DNA from: Begonia masoniana
Lineage: Eukaryota; Streptophyta; Magnoliopsida; Cucurbitales; Begoniaceae
Length of the DNA: 64,000 bases
Assembly: GCA_022432975.1 (NCBI GenBank)
Contig: CM039502.1
Location: 18,299,453-18,363,452 of the forward strand
Reading direction: 5' to 3'
The notes below the pieces were generated by a model. It had not been told where the DNA came from. It saw only the letters and a program-made list of their open reading frames with translations, and did no database searches. Each line of letters begins with the position of its first letter. Positions within the stretch are counted from its first letter, which is position 1. Positions 43,527 to 55,806 of the stretch are shown in pieces. Position numbers and translations under genes: made by a program.

Positions 43527-43651
43527 CCCGGGTTTTAAAAGCGGTTCTGTAAACTGTCTGAATGCGCAATCCGCCACGTGAGATCGCTCCACCAACTGTA
43601 AGTGTTTAAGTTTCTGTACCCGTTTTAGTTTATTAAATTGAATTCATTATT

Positions 43652-44610
43652 ATGTATAGGATTTTCATAAAAATGGTGATAGGACGCCAAGGTGAAGTGA
43701 ATGATAGCGCCAATGCCATTGACCGTTTAACTGAGCTGGTGGGGGTACAGTCCCGCATGGTGGAGCGCATGATGGCGAGGGAGGATAATGAGAATAACAA
43801 CAACAACAACAATCATGCGAATGCTCCACGTGACACCAGTGGAGACAGATTCCGACAGCTCCAACCGCCTGCATTTGATGGATTATCGACGGACCCAACT
43901 CACGCTGAGGAATGAATCCGACAGATTGAACGAATGTTCAGCTACACAGGAGTGGAAGAGAATAAGAAGGTCTTATGTGCCATGTTTCATCTCACCAAGA
44001 ATGCAAGATTTTGGTGGGACACCATCCAAACAACAACAGTGGGGATGGATTGGAGTGGATTCAAGAGGATTTTCTATGAGAAGTACTTTGATCGCAGTGC
44101 GAGGAAGGAAAAGATGATGGAATTCTCTCGGCTGCGGCAATATGGATCGGTGGCCGAGTATGTTCAAAAGTTCGAGTCACTATCTCGCTACGCACCTCAT
44201 CTGGTGGTCACCGACGAAAACAAAGTACACCAGTTCATCTAAGGTCTGAAGATGGACCTTTTATGGGGAATCACGATCGGGGGTTTTGATGAGGGCCCGT
44301 ACACAAAAGTGGTGGCCAAGACTTATCAGTTGGAAGCCTTGAAAATGAAGTCTCCGAAACAGAGGGATTCATCAAAGAGATTCCTTCGTGATGCCCCTCA
44401 AAAACAACAACGGGGTCAAGATTGGCAACCACAACAGCAACAGAACAGGGGCGTTAAGAGGCCCAATGAGACTGCTGCTTATCAGGACAAGGGGAAAAGA
44501 CCAATGTGAGCTCCTCAGCTTCCGGTATGTCCGCGTTGCCAGAGAAGTCACATAGGTGACTGCAGGCTCTTTACTGGCCGTTGCTTCCGATGCGACAAAG
44601 AGGGCCATCA
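43652..44610 (+). pseudogene. gag remnant of the outer element
   Basis: Frames at 43652-43915, 43934-44242 and 44252-44509 are one gag broken by stops at 43913 (TGA for Trp), 44240 (TAA for a likely Gln) and 44507 (TGA for a likely Arg). Blocks seen are RFRQLQPPAFDGLSTDP, KNARFWWDTIQ, YVQKFESLSRYAP, a Q-rich linker and, downstream in the same frame, a CCHC knuckle (CFRCDKEGHHVRDC, about 44584-44625). The N-terminal part has an Asn run. Confidence 0.88.
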
Positions 44611-44626
44611 CGTCCGAGATTGCCCT

Positions 44627-45268
44627 ATGCCAGAAAGGTGGCCGAACCGTGCCATGCCAAGGGTGTTCGCTATGATTGAGGATGATGATGACGCCCAGCA
44701 CACAGCGATCACAGGTGCTATCTTGATTTGTAATTCACCTGCCTATACTTTGTTGGACACAGGGGCCACACATTCGTTTGTGGCAACGGACTTCGTGGGT
44801 AGGGAGAAGTTATGTATTGTGCCATCAGATCAACCCTACAGTGTCATGCTACCGTCCGAAGAGTTTATGCACTCCAAGCAGGTAGTGCAGGGCGATATAG
44901 TGTCAGTTGGGGACCAGAAATTGCATGCCAATCTTATCATCATCGGTATGAAAGGATACGATGTAATTCTGGGAATGGATTGGCTGTTTAGACATCACGC
45001 CACCATTAATTGCAGGTCCGGGCTGGTGTCTTTTAAGCGCCCGAATGAGAAAAAGTTCTCCTATCAGGCTATACCAAAGCAACACATTATGTCTGTTATA
45101 TCCTCCTTGATAGCTCAACAGCTGATGAGGTCAGGATATGTCGGATTTCTTGCCCACATAGTGGATGTTCAAAGGCAAGGTGAGGTAGAACTTCAAGATA
45201 TTCCGGTAGTCCGAAACTTCTCAGATGTTTTCTTAGATGACTTACCTGCCACCGGATCGCGAGATTGA
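44627..45268 (+). pseudogene. Protease of the outer element
   Basis: Follows the gag knuckle in frame: VFAMIEDDDD, retropepsin motif [10 protein letters not shown] near residue 43, and VILGMDWLFRHHATINCRSG. The end passes into the RT leader ([11 protein letters not shown]) and then leaves frame at about 45245, where RT continues in the frame at 45237. Confidence 0.88.
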
Positions 45269-45921
45269 GTTCGAATTTGAAGTATGTCCTGGTGTTGAAC
45301 CGGTATCGAAGAATCCATACCGTATGGTGCCAATAGAGCTGAGGGAGTTGAAGACTCAGCTAAAGAAATTGGTGGACAAGGGATTCGTACGCCCTAGTTT
45401 CTCTCTGTGGGGCGCTCCTGACTTGCTTGTTAAGAAGAACGATGGGTCCTTACGTATGTGCATTGATTATCGTGAGCTGAACAAGTTAACCATCAAGAAT
45501 AAGTACCCGTTGCCGAGGATCGACGACTTGTTTGACCAGCTACAAGGGGCTCAGGTATTTTTGAAGATTGATTTGCACTCCGGTTATTATCAACTGAAGG
45601 TTAGGGCCAGTGATATTCCAAAGGACCACTTTTAGGAGCCGATACGGACACTATGAATTCTTGGTGATGTCGTTTGGGTTGACTAATGCCCCGGCAGCAT
45701 TTATGGAACTGATGAACAAGATATTCCATGATTTCTTGGATAAATTTGTGATCGTCTTCATCGACGACATCTTGATCAATTCTTGTAATGAAGGAGAGCA
45801 CGAAGAGCACTTGGCGATTGTGCTATCGACGTTGAGACAACACCAATTGTACGCTAAATTGTCAAAGTGTGAATTCTGGTTGAGCATGATTAACTTCCTA
45901 GGCCATGTGGTGTCTGCATAA
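45237..45921 (+). pseudogene. Reverse transcriptase of the outer element
   Basis: Two overlapping frames make up RT. 45237-45635 has [36 protein letters not shown] and [13 protein letters not shown]. 45610-45921 has [20 protein letters not shown] and the active-site block [12 protein letters not shown] frameshift near 45620 separates them, and a stop at 45919 breaks the link to the thumb region. Confidence 0.88.
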
Positions 45922-45924
45922 GAA

Positions 45925-46453
45925 GTGTCTGTGGATCCGGCCAAGATTCAAGTTGTGAAAGAATGGCCGAGGCCGAGGAATGCCAGTGAGGTACGGAGTT
46001 TTATTGGGCTAGCTGGTTATTACAGAAAGTTTATCAAGGGATTTTCTGTGATAGCAAAGCCTATGACCAGCTTAACGAGGAAAGACATCAAGTTCAAGTG
46101 GTCTGAAGCTTGCAAAGAGAGTTTTCAGACGCTTAAGCAGAAGTTAACCACTACTCCTTTTGTTGGTATTTCCGGTAGAAGACGGCAAATTCAGTGTATA
46201 CTGTGATGCGTCAAAGGTTAGTTTTGGATGCGTATTAATACAGGAGGAAAAAGTGGTGCCATACGCGTCCAGGCAATTGAAGAATTATGAGCAAAACTAC
46301 CCTACTCACGATCTGGAGTTAGCGGCAGTTGTCTATGCACTGAAGGAATGGAGACACCACTTATATGGACAGTCATGTGAGATGTTTTCTGATCACAAGA
46401 GTTTGAAGTATATATTTACCCAGAAAGAGTTAAACATGAGGCAACAGCGGTAG
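45925..46453 (+). pseudogene. RT thumb and RNaseH of the outer element
   Basis: 45925-46206 reads [19 protein letters not shown] and [15 protein letters not shown], then breaks near 46165. 46160-46453 continues with RNase[41 protein letters not shown] and [19 protein letters not shown]. It ends at a TAG where TGG (Trp) is expected. Confidence 0.87.
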
Positions 46454-47506
46454 CTCGAGTTTGTAAAAGATTATGACATCGAGATCAAATACCACCCCGG
46501 GAAAGCTAATGTGGTAGTCGATGCGTTGAGCAGGATACCGGCTACTATACAACAAGCTATGTCGGCCGTATCAATGCCTTTGAAGACAGAAATTCAGAAG
46601 TTCGATATGGAGATAGTTTCCGAGTTATCGGCCGTGCTGGCGGATCTGACATTACGGCCAACCATTCTGGATTGAATTAAGGAAGCCCAAAAGGTCAATT
46701 CGAAGCAAATGGCCGATATAGTGAGCAAGTTGCCTATGGCCTCTTCCGAGTTCAGTCATTTGGGAGATGGTATTCTGAAGTTCAAAAATAGGTGGTACGT
46801 ACCGAAAGATGAAGAGCTACGAAAGGATATTTTATCGGAAGCCCACTCGTCTTTTTTCTCAGTACATCCAGGAAGCACGAAGATGTATCGAGATTTGAAA
46901 TTTCACTTCTGGTGGCCAAATATGAAGAACGAGGTCGCCAAATATGTGGAGTCTTGTGTGGTATGTCAACAAGTGAAGGCTGAGCATCAACGACCAAGTG
47001 GAACACTTCAGCCTCTCCCGATCCTTGAATGGAAATGTGAGAACATCACTATGGATTTCGTTGTTGGCCTACTGAGGACGGCTAGGGGCCATAATAGCAT
47101 ATGGGTCATAGTGGACAGACTGACGAAGTCGGCCCATTTTCTACCTGTGAAGATGACCTTCTCTATGGATCAATATGCAGAGCTGTATATTAACGAGATT
47201 ATTAAGCTGTATGGAATACTGGTGTCAATCGTCTCTGACCGGGATCTTAGATTTACGTCGAGGTTTTGGAAATTACAAAGCTCCTTAGGTACTAAGTTAA
47301 ATTTCAGCACGACATTTCATCCACAGATGGACGGACAATCCGAGAGGACGATTCAAATACTAGAAGATATGTTAAGGTCGTTCGTGTTGGAATTTCATGC
47401 TCCTTGGAGTAAATATTTGCCGTTAGTGGAGTTCTGTTATAATAATAGCTACCAGGCTACGATCGGTATGGCCTCGTATGAGGCTCTTTATGGTAGAAAA
47501 TGCTGA
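46454..47506 (+). pseudogene. Integrase of the outer element
   Basis: After the TAG the frame resumes ([23 protein letters not shown]) and meets a TGA for Arg near 46674. The open stretch 46709-47506 has the zinc-binding region (HPGSTK, HFWWP, CVVCQQ), MDFVVGL, SDRDLRFTSRFW and the QSERTIQILEDML glutamate block. It stops at a TGA for Arg in GRKC*SPL. The proline of the usual SDRDPRF is leucine here. Confidence 0.88.
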
Positions 47507-48088
47507 TCTCCATTGTGTTGGGATGAAGTTGGAGAATCCAGGCTTGTCGGCCCCGAGTTATTACAGCAGATGTCTGAGACAGTGGCTACTATCAGACAAC
47601 GGATCGGTACTGCTTAGAGTCAACAAAAAAGTTATGCGGATCAGAGGAGAAAAGACTTAGAATTCACTGAAGGCGATGAAGTATTCCTGAAGGTGTCGCC
47701 TTTCAAGGGCGTGATGAAGTTTGGTAAGAGAGGGAAGCTCAGTCCAACGTTCGTTGGGCCATTTCCCATCTTAAAAAGAGTTGGAAGCAGAGCTTACAGA
47801 CTACAGCTGCCAGCGTCCATGAATGGAGTTCACAACGTTTTTCACGTTTCGATGCTGAAAAAATATATACGAGATTCTACTTAGATCGTGGAACCAGTGG
47901 ACATAGATATCCAGTCGACGCTGGCATACGAAGAAAGGCCCGTAAAGATTTTAGATTCTTCGATCAAGGTGTTGCGCAAGAGGGTGATCCCATTGGTGAA
48001 GGTTCTATGGCGCAACCATAATGTGGAGGAGGCCACTTGGGAGAGACAACGGGACGTTAGGGACCGATATCCGAAACTATTTGTTTAA
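47507..48088 (+). pseudogene. Integrase end and chromodomain-like tail of the outer element
   Basis: Remnants run in one frame with stops near 47616 (TAG for Gln) and 47882 (TAG). Blocks are [40 protein letters not shown] and the chromodomain-like VLWRNHNVEEATWERQRD with YPKLFV. Confidence 0.86.
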
Positions 48089-48128
48089 GCAAATTTTGGG
48101 GACCAAAATTCTGTTATGGTGGGTGGAA

Positions 48129-48928
48129 TGTAACACTCGGCATTTTGGCCATGTAATAATCCCTAGAATTGTTGGGCGAGATTAAATTGCCATTAATATA
48201 TAAATATTTTATTGGGAGTTTTTGGGATGTTAAGTGGAAAAGTGAATTTCGGGAAAACCGAATTGGCGAACTAAATAACGAATTAGTTAAAAGTCAATGG
48301 AGGATCAATTTTGGAAGGCAATTAAGGTAGTTGAGACGAAACCAATGGATGATTAACACTTGTCAAGCTTGTTGAGGAAGCCATGCTCCCTCTTCCTCTT
48401 CCTCTTCCTCTTTTCTCTTCTCTTCTACGAGAAATCCATTTCATTTTCTTCTCCCTGCCTTTTTCTCTCTTCTAGACGACGAGTGGTGATTTTTCTAGCC
48501 CCCTTTTCCGATTTTTCCACCCATATTCTTCGTTTAAGGTAATCCTCTTCTTAAGTTAACGAGTTTAGGTTAGTTATTCGTTAGTTTTGTTAAGTTTAAG
48601 GGTTAATAGTCTGATATACACACTATAGGTTCGTAAAATCGCCAAGGACGTACGTGCGAGGCTTGCAACTCCACAGCAACAAGTAAGTTCATACGTGTAG
48701 GTTGGCCCTTAAGGCCCTACATCACGGAAATACTAGGTTTTTGGTTGTTGGGTAGTTAGGTCGTAGGTTATGTTCTAAGTTAAATGTGTTTTGCTTTGTT
48801 ATCCGGTAGCCTGTTTATGTTTTGCGTTGTTATCCAGTAGCCTATTTATGTTACGTTTAAGCACTGTATATGTTCATGCATACACGTTTTCCTGAAAGTC
48901 ATGTAAATGTTTTATACACGTGATTTGT
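48129..48928 (+). repeat. Truncated 3' LTR of the outer element
   Basis: Starts tgtaacactcggcattttgg after tggtgggtggaa (48117-48128, polypurine tract) and follows 31304-32081. Similarity ends at gtgatttg near 48928, after which unrelated AT-rich DNA begins. It lacks the array part of the LTR and the terminal CA. Confidence 0.88.
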
Positions 48929-49439
48929 AGTTCTAGATGAGCATTATAATGAAGCATAGTATTATGATGCATGAAATTGTGTTTGTACACCCACCAACGT
49001 TAAAACAATGTCTAAAATAATATTTATTATAGACCAATTCTGTTATTTTTGCAAACTTTAAGTATACGTTCTCAGTATTACTAGCATAAATATGTCTAAT
49101 TTAAGTTGAAATTTGTATAATTTTTTTTTTCAATTTTATCTCAAAACGGTTTTTTTTTCACTTTTTTTTTTGTATAATTTTCCTTCCGTGATGGCAAAAA
49201 AAGGAAATGGAGATAGATTAAACAAATAATTAGTCCTAAAAATATAAAAGAAAAGTTCATGGATCTTTAAATAACTTTTTATTAAATAAAAAAAAAATAT
49301 GGGAGTTCGAATGAAGACACAAAAAAACAACTATACTCATCGCACTAATTACGACTCTTTGACTCTCGCTTTTTTGAGATTCTTAAATCTGCTACCATTT
49401 TTATTTTAAGTAAATTACATTTCAGGCTAGCTTAGAAAA
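48929..49439. other. AT-rich unassigned sequence
   Basis: No gene or element end recognised between the truncated LTR and the next solo LTR. Confidence 0.4.
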
Positions 49440-49444
49440 GCTTA

Positions 49445-52002
49445 TGTGACAGCCCGAGACCCGATCGGGGTTCGAGAGCCATCACACCGGACATTTTATA
49501 AAAACGTGGACTATATTTTTTTTGAACTTTACTTTTAAAACTTTAACAGAAAACAGAATCGAAGACAGCAAACCTATTAATATTTCGGCTCTTAAAACTT
49601 TACGGAGAGAGAAAACTTTCTCTGGAAATGAAACTGGAAAACATATTAGAAGTCGGACTTCAGAAATAAATGGCAGGAATAAAACAAAAAACAGGAGGCA
49701 GGGAGAAATGGAAACGGTAAACAGAAATAATTTGGACGTGAAAACAGGAAGTCATAAAACAGAATTGGACGATTGAAACAGGAAGACAGAATACAGGGAA
49801 AACAGTAAGAACAGGATAATTTGGACGTTTTAGAAAAGAATTCAGAATGGACGATAGACATGCAGGAGAAGACCTAAAAAAAAGAGAACATAAATCTGTC
49901 GACTAACAGGGGCCTGTGGACGTTTAAATTTAAAAGTAGAAACAGTAGACAAACCAAAGCTGTGGACATTTAAAAGTCGATGATTGGAAACAGAAAACGA
50001 CAAAAGTTCGTGGACGTTTGAAGTCAGAGGTAAAATGGACGCAGGAGTCCGTGGACGTTTGCACTAAAAGACAGAAGCAGTGGACACAGAAGTCCGTGAA
50101 CATTTGCACTAAAAGACAGAAGCAGTGGACACAGAAGTCCGTGGACATTTGGGCTAAAAGACAAACACAGTGGACACAGGAGTCCGTGGACATTTGAGCT
50201 AAAAGACAAAAAGCAGTAGACTTTTAGACTTAGCCGAATATGTGCAAACCCGAAGGACAGAAACTGAAAAGCATAGTGGATGTTGAAAGGTAGAAGGCAG
50301 AATGGACGACTGTTTTGAAGAAAGTGTGGACCACTATCTTCAAAGGCAGCTTGGACTTTTAAGAAAAGAAGAAGGCAGGATGGACGATAAAACAGAAGGT
50401 AGGATGAACGACTATTTTAACAGAGGGCGTGGACGACTGAGCCCAAAGGCAAAATGGACCATTATTTTAAAGGCATAATGGGCGTGGACGACTGTTTTAC
50501 AGAAGAGAATGACAACTGTTTTACTGAAGGCAGAAGTGATTGTGGACGACTAACACTTAGCCAAAATAAAAGACAGAAACCAAAGGCAAAATAGACAACA
50601 GAAACTGGAGGCAGTATGGACGACAGAATTGAAAGACAACATTTAACAGAAGAACTTATAAACAGAAGGCACAAAGACAGAAGACATAAAACTCAAAACA
50701 GAGTCTGTACACGGTTATTAAATCTCAGAAGCTGTACAGAACTTGACATAAACTTCAAAATATACAATTGTTATAACAGAGGTTTTAAAAACATTTACAC
50801 AGATCTTAAACATCCCAAAAGCTGTACAGATATGACATACACTTTTAAAAAACACCCCCAGGTCCAAACGCGTCTGACTGCCACAACCACCCCGCGAGAG
50901 CTTGAACCACCAACCACCTATTCGTCGGTCTGAGGCACAAAATCCTCATCCACGGGTTCAGTACCTACATCAGAGAGTTCAGAGCTCAGTAAGAACATAT
51001 CAGAAATAAATGCAGTGATGCATATGCTATGCATGAACTTTTCGGAATACAGTGACATTACAAAACATTACTTTTATCTGTCAGAAAGTGGAGCTTATAG
51101 GAGAACAGGCGTAACAGAAGTGCACTATCAGGCACTAATAACTCAGAACAGAACACCAGTCTCCGTCCCACACTTAACCGGTACATTACAGTCAGATTTT
51201 CATTCTTTTTAACTTCAAAACTGTGCACAGAAAACTTTTGCATGTCTTTCAGAGAAAACGTATATGCATGAATGGTGCCTGAACTTAAACTGGCAGATAA
51301 CAGAAATAAGACAACAGACAACAGAAAATATAGACATCTCAGGACATAACCTAACTTTTCTACCCAAAACAACCCCGACAGAATTGAAAACCTAGTACTT
51401 CCGTGATGTAGGGCCTTAAGGGCCGAATCTATGCATATGAACTTACCTTTTTTGCTGGAATGTAGCAAGCGTGAACACACAAACACAGTGGTTCACGAAC
51501 CTACAGCAAGTAAAATCGGTCATAAACCCTAAACTTCTCAAAATCAGTAAATAGTGTAGTTAAACTTGTTAACTACCGACGAGAATTACTTTCACTGAAG
51601 AAAACAAAAGAATGCAGGAGAAACAAAGTGTGGAACTTTGTTTCAGTCGCCTAGAAGAGAGAAAACAGAGAGGAGCTTCACGTAAGAGTGAAGAGAAGAG
51701 AGGAAGAGGAGGAAGAAGACATAGCTTCTTCAACAAGCTGCCACTTGCCATTCATCCATTGGCTTCCTCCCACCAACCTTAATTCCATCCCAATTTACCC
51801 CTTCATCCATTTCTAACTAATGGTTTTGTTTACTTATTCATTAGTTTGGTTTTTAACTAATGGATGTTTTGGTTACACCTTGGTTTAGTTTTCCACTAAA
51901 CATTCCAACAATTTAACCAAAACATACATTATATCAACATAAACCTAATCCCGTTCGACAATTTGAGGGATAATTTTCCGGCCGAAAATGCCGGGTGTTA
52001 CA
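49445..52002 (-). mobile_element. Solo LTR, about 2.6 kb, 5-bp target duplication
   Basis: Runs tgtgacagcccgag to gccgggtgttaca and is flanked by gctta at 49440-49444 and 52003-52007. On the minus strand it starts TGTAACACCCGGCATTTTCGG and has a gtaagttcat...cccttaaggccctacatcac block in common with the outer element LTR, so it is a relative of that family. Inside are four units of about 45 bp (agtccgtggac..., 50047-50215) and many ggacgac words. No coding region is present. Confidence 0.9.
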
Positions 52003-52440
52003 GCTTAGGCCAGCACAGAAAAACATAGCCTTGGCGGCCACCCGTCCATAGCCAACTCCAAACCAAACCAAACCAAATCTAGGCCCTTTAGCCAAGCCCT
52101 ACCGTCCTAGCCTAGCCAGAGCACAGCCATCTCAAAGACCCCTACCCTAGTGGCTAGCAGCCACTACTAGACCAGCCCAGATCAGAACTCAGCTCAGACC
52201 CATTCTAGGCCACCACAACCCACCCAACCTTAACAAGAACCCAACCTACAGACTTTGCAAGCCCAGAGCCAGAGCGAAGCCAAACCAAGAGAAAGCCCAC
52301 AAAAAACAAGCTCACCCGACCCAGCCCGACCAAAACCAGTCTTAGTGAGAGACCAGCAAAGCCCACCTAGCCACAATCAAGGCGAGAACCTGATCCAACC
52401 AAGACCACTCCTGCCCAGCCCAGCTTCCGTATTTATAGAT
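52003..52440. repeat. C-rich satellite block left of copy B
   Basis: Irregular agccca/accaaa words. From 52355 it matches copy A. The part 52008-52354 has no match in copy A, where the LTR fragment 9705-10178 sits instead. Confidence 0.7.
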
Positions 52441-54401
52441 TAAAGTAGAATTCTAAAGAATAATCTTAGCTTTGAATTTGTGTCATTATTACTAAAGCTA
52501 GGTGTCATTTATAATTGATTTTTATTTATTTATTTATTTAAATAATACAATACTTTAAATAAAAATTAAAAAAAAAAAGAATATCTCGATCATTTTTAGG
52601 CCGTCACAGGACTTACCCAGACGTTGACTCAACTTTGACCTAAGCCCTCGTATTTTCACATGAAATTTTTTATTTTTACTTGACAATTTAAAGGAAAATG
52701 AAATTAAACAATTGACCCACCTCTATCGATCTTTAGGGTCTAACTTTGACTTAGACATTTTTAGCATAAATATTTCGACTTTTAAAATATTAAAACGAGG
52801 CTAAAACCATTTTTCGATAAAGTGTCGACTCGGTTTTTGGGTCCTTAAAATCTTTTAAAATACGTGGGGGTCGCTCGTAAAATACGTTTAAAAAGTATCG
52901 TAAAAAATCGAATTGAAACGTGTTTTAAAAAGTCAATTTAAAAAAAAAATGCATTTGCGCTGTTTGGGCGACAAGCGCGTGAGGTGGATACAACAGGGTC
53001 TTGTCTTCAAACTTGAATTCTATTTTTAGGCCTCTATATATATATATAAATTACAATTTAATTTCATTTATTCACGGCCAATAATTATTTGCATCAATTA
53101 AGAAAAACAAAGAAGAAGCCTTTTAGTCACATTTTATTTGGTTCAGTCACTCAGTAGTCCACCCTACACCTTCGGAGTACTTTTATTCAACAACTTTAAA
53201 AAAATCCAACGTAGTCTGCAAATTACTAGCCTAATTCAAAAGAAAACTACGAATAAAAAGGAAAAAACCTCATTTGGTAGTTCGAAATGACAGACACAAT
53301 AGAGTAAATGGGAAAGGGAGCTATTAAGTACGGTTGTGGACGACTGCATAGTTATTCTCTTAGCGAACGACAACAGCAACTATTGGCCGATTAGGTAGAG
53401 GCTGCGATTTTTCTCTACATTTCAACGGTGGGGAAACAGGGCAGAGAAAGAAACGTTAAATTTTCTCCTTTTTTTTTAGTTTCTTTTACCAAAAATTGTA
53501 AATTTTCACAAAAAGAGCACACCTTAAACCTAATTTTCACACTAAATAGTTAAGAAAATTAATATTTTCACACTAAATAGTTAAGAAAATTAATTGAAAT
53601 ATTAAGATTTTTTTTTTGAGAAAGATTATTTCCAATCCAAGTTATCTAAATTTCAACATTAAAAAGGAAAACGAAGTAAAAAAAATATATTCATTGACTT
53701 AAAAACACTGTAATTACCTTTTCAATGTATAAAAAAATATATAATAATTTCTCTAAAAAAGAATCATACTTTAAAAATCAATGGACACACTTGTGTTTCT
53801 GTTTCAAAGCATGCATGTTTAAGAATAAATCAATGGAGGAGACATTTTGTTACGACCCGGGAGGGGGCCTAATAGAAACGTCAAGTTAAACGATCAACCT
53901 CAGGGAGGTCCACTGAACCTAAGGCTAAGTGCGGAAGATTTAACATTGATCCAGGACCTCCTCGAAGCAACAAATATGAGACTACAAACAATCATAGAAA
54001 TACAAGATAAATGAAATGTAATCACATGCCAAAATAAGGTACAATCTCGAATATCTTCTTACGTATTACAAAGTGATAGAAAAATAATAGGTGAGATTAC
54101 GAAAATCCAGCACGAATAGAGCTCACCACCTTCTTTTTCTTGAAAAGGGAAAGTCGATAGGATGAGTGACAAACTCAGTATAGGATATTATACCTACCAC
54201 TATTCTACATAATGAGGCGTATAGACAAACAAAAGAAGTTACGTTGGGATTATCAGAGCAATACCCCCCAGAAGGGCAGAGATCACACTAGACAAGGTCT
54301 CGCAAGGGGAAGACAAGAGACACCAACTAGGAGAGATCCCATAACCACTCACCCTGAAGATTGCAGGGACCGCTCAATGGACTTACCAAGCCAGCAGTGA
54401 C

Positions 54402-54735
54402 CCAATAACCACTCACCGTGGGCCATCGTGGAAACCGCACAATGGACTTACCAAACCAGGGGGAATCCAATAACCACTCACCGTGGGCCATCGTGGAAAC
54501 CGCACAATGGACTTAACGAACCAGGAGGGATTGGATAACTACTCACCGTGAGCCATCGCGGAAACCACACAACGGGCTTACCAAACTAGGGGAAATCCAA
54601 TAACCACTCACCGTGGGCCATCATGGAAACCGCACAATGGACTTACCAAACCAAGGGGAATCCAACAACCACTCACCGTGGGCCATCGTGGAAACTGCAC
54701 AATGGACTTACCGAACAAGGAGGGATTAGATAACC
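54402..54735. repeat. Tandem repeat of about 62-66 bp in the solo LTR
   Basis: About five units starting caccgtgggccatcgtgga and containing gcacaatggacttacc, with scattered changes. Confidence 0.85.
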
Positions 54736-54944
54736 ACTGGACCCCGGGCCGCCGAGACACGTGCTAAGGCACACCAAGAAGGACAAACCACTCAACCCTA
54801 GGCCTAAGGGGGCCACGCAGTGGACTTATCATACAAGTAGGGACAAACAACCACTCAACCCTGGGCCACTGGGTCATGCGCGCTAAGGCACGCCAGAAGG
54901 GACGAACCACTCAACCCTGAGCCTGTACAGCATGACAGGCAAAA

Positions 54945-55806
54945 CCACCTGATACTCTTAGCTTATGGACATACCTAAGAGTGCCAGACGGTTATCTCTA
55001 GTATCACATCCTTAAGCGAGGAGTATTGCAACATCCTTAAGAGAGGAGTATCGCATTGACTGGCCAAAACCCCCTGATACTCTTAGCGTATGAACATACC
55101 TAAAAGTGCCAGACGGTTATCTCCAGTATCACATCCTTAAGCGAGGAGTATGACATCATCCTTAAGCAAGGAGTATCGCATCGACTTGGCAAAACCCTCT
55201 GATACTCTTAGCATATGGACATACCTAGGAATGTCAGACGGTTATCTCCAGTATCACATCCTTAAGCGAGGAGTATCGCATCATCCTTAAGCGAGGAGTA
55301 TCGCATCGACTGGGCAAAATCCCCTGATACTCTTAGCGTATGGACATACCTAAGAGTGTCAGACGGTTATCTCCAATATCACATTCTTAAGCGAGGAGTA
55401 TCGCATCATCCTTAAGCGAGGAGTATCGCATCATCCTTAAGCGAGGAAAATCGCATCATCATTAAGCGAGGAGTATCGCATCGACTGGACAAAACCCCCT
55501 GATACTCTTAGCGTATGGACATACCTAAGAGTGTCAAACGGTTATCTCCAGTATCACATCCTTAAGCGAGGTGTATCGCATAATCCTTAAGCGAGGAGTA
55601 TCGCATCGTCTGAGCAAAACCCCCTGATACTCTTAGCGTATGGACATACCTAAGAGTGCCAGACGGTTATCTCCAGTATCACATCCTTAAGCGAGGAGTA
55701 TCGCATCATCTTTAAGCGAAGAGTATCGCATCAACTGGGCAAAACCCCCTGATACTCTTAGCGTATGGACATACCTAAGAGTGTCAGACGGTTATCTCCA
55801 GTATCA
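54945..55806. repeat. Complex tandem repeat of 123-175 bp in the solo LTR
   Basis: Seven units marked by cctgatactcttagc, each with gtgccagacggttatctcc. Within each unit a ~26-bp subunit (atccttaagcgaggagtatc) is present in one to four copies, which explains the variable spacing. Confidence 0.88.

Larger units (their letters stand above)
31304..48928 (+). mobile_element. Outer Ty3/gypsy element, Tekay/Del-like, interrupted and 3'-truncated
   Basis: 5' LTR 31304-33583 plus 43247-43509 (split by a nested element), primer-binding site at 43514, decayed gag-pol to 48088, purine-rich tract, then a 3' LTR that starts at 48129 and breaks off at about 48928. The pol is related to, but clearly different from, that of the nested element. 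Because the 3' LTR is truncated no target duplication can be read. gag-pol holds about ten stops or frameshifts. Confidence 0.9.
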
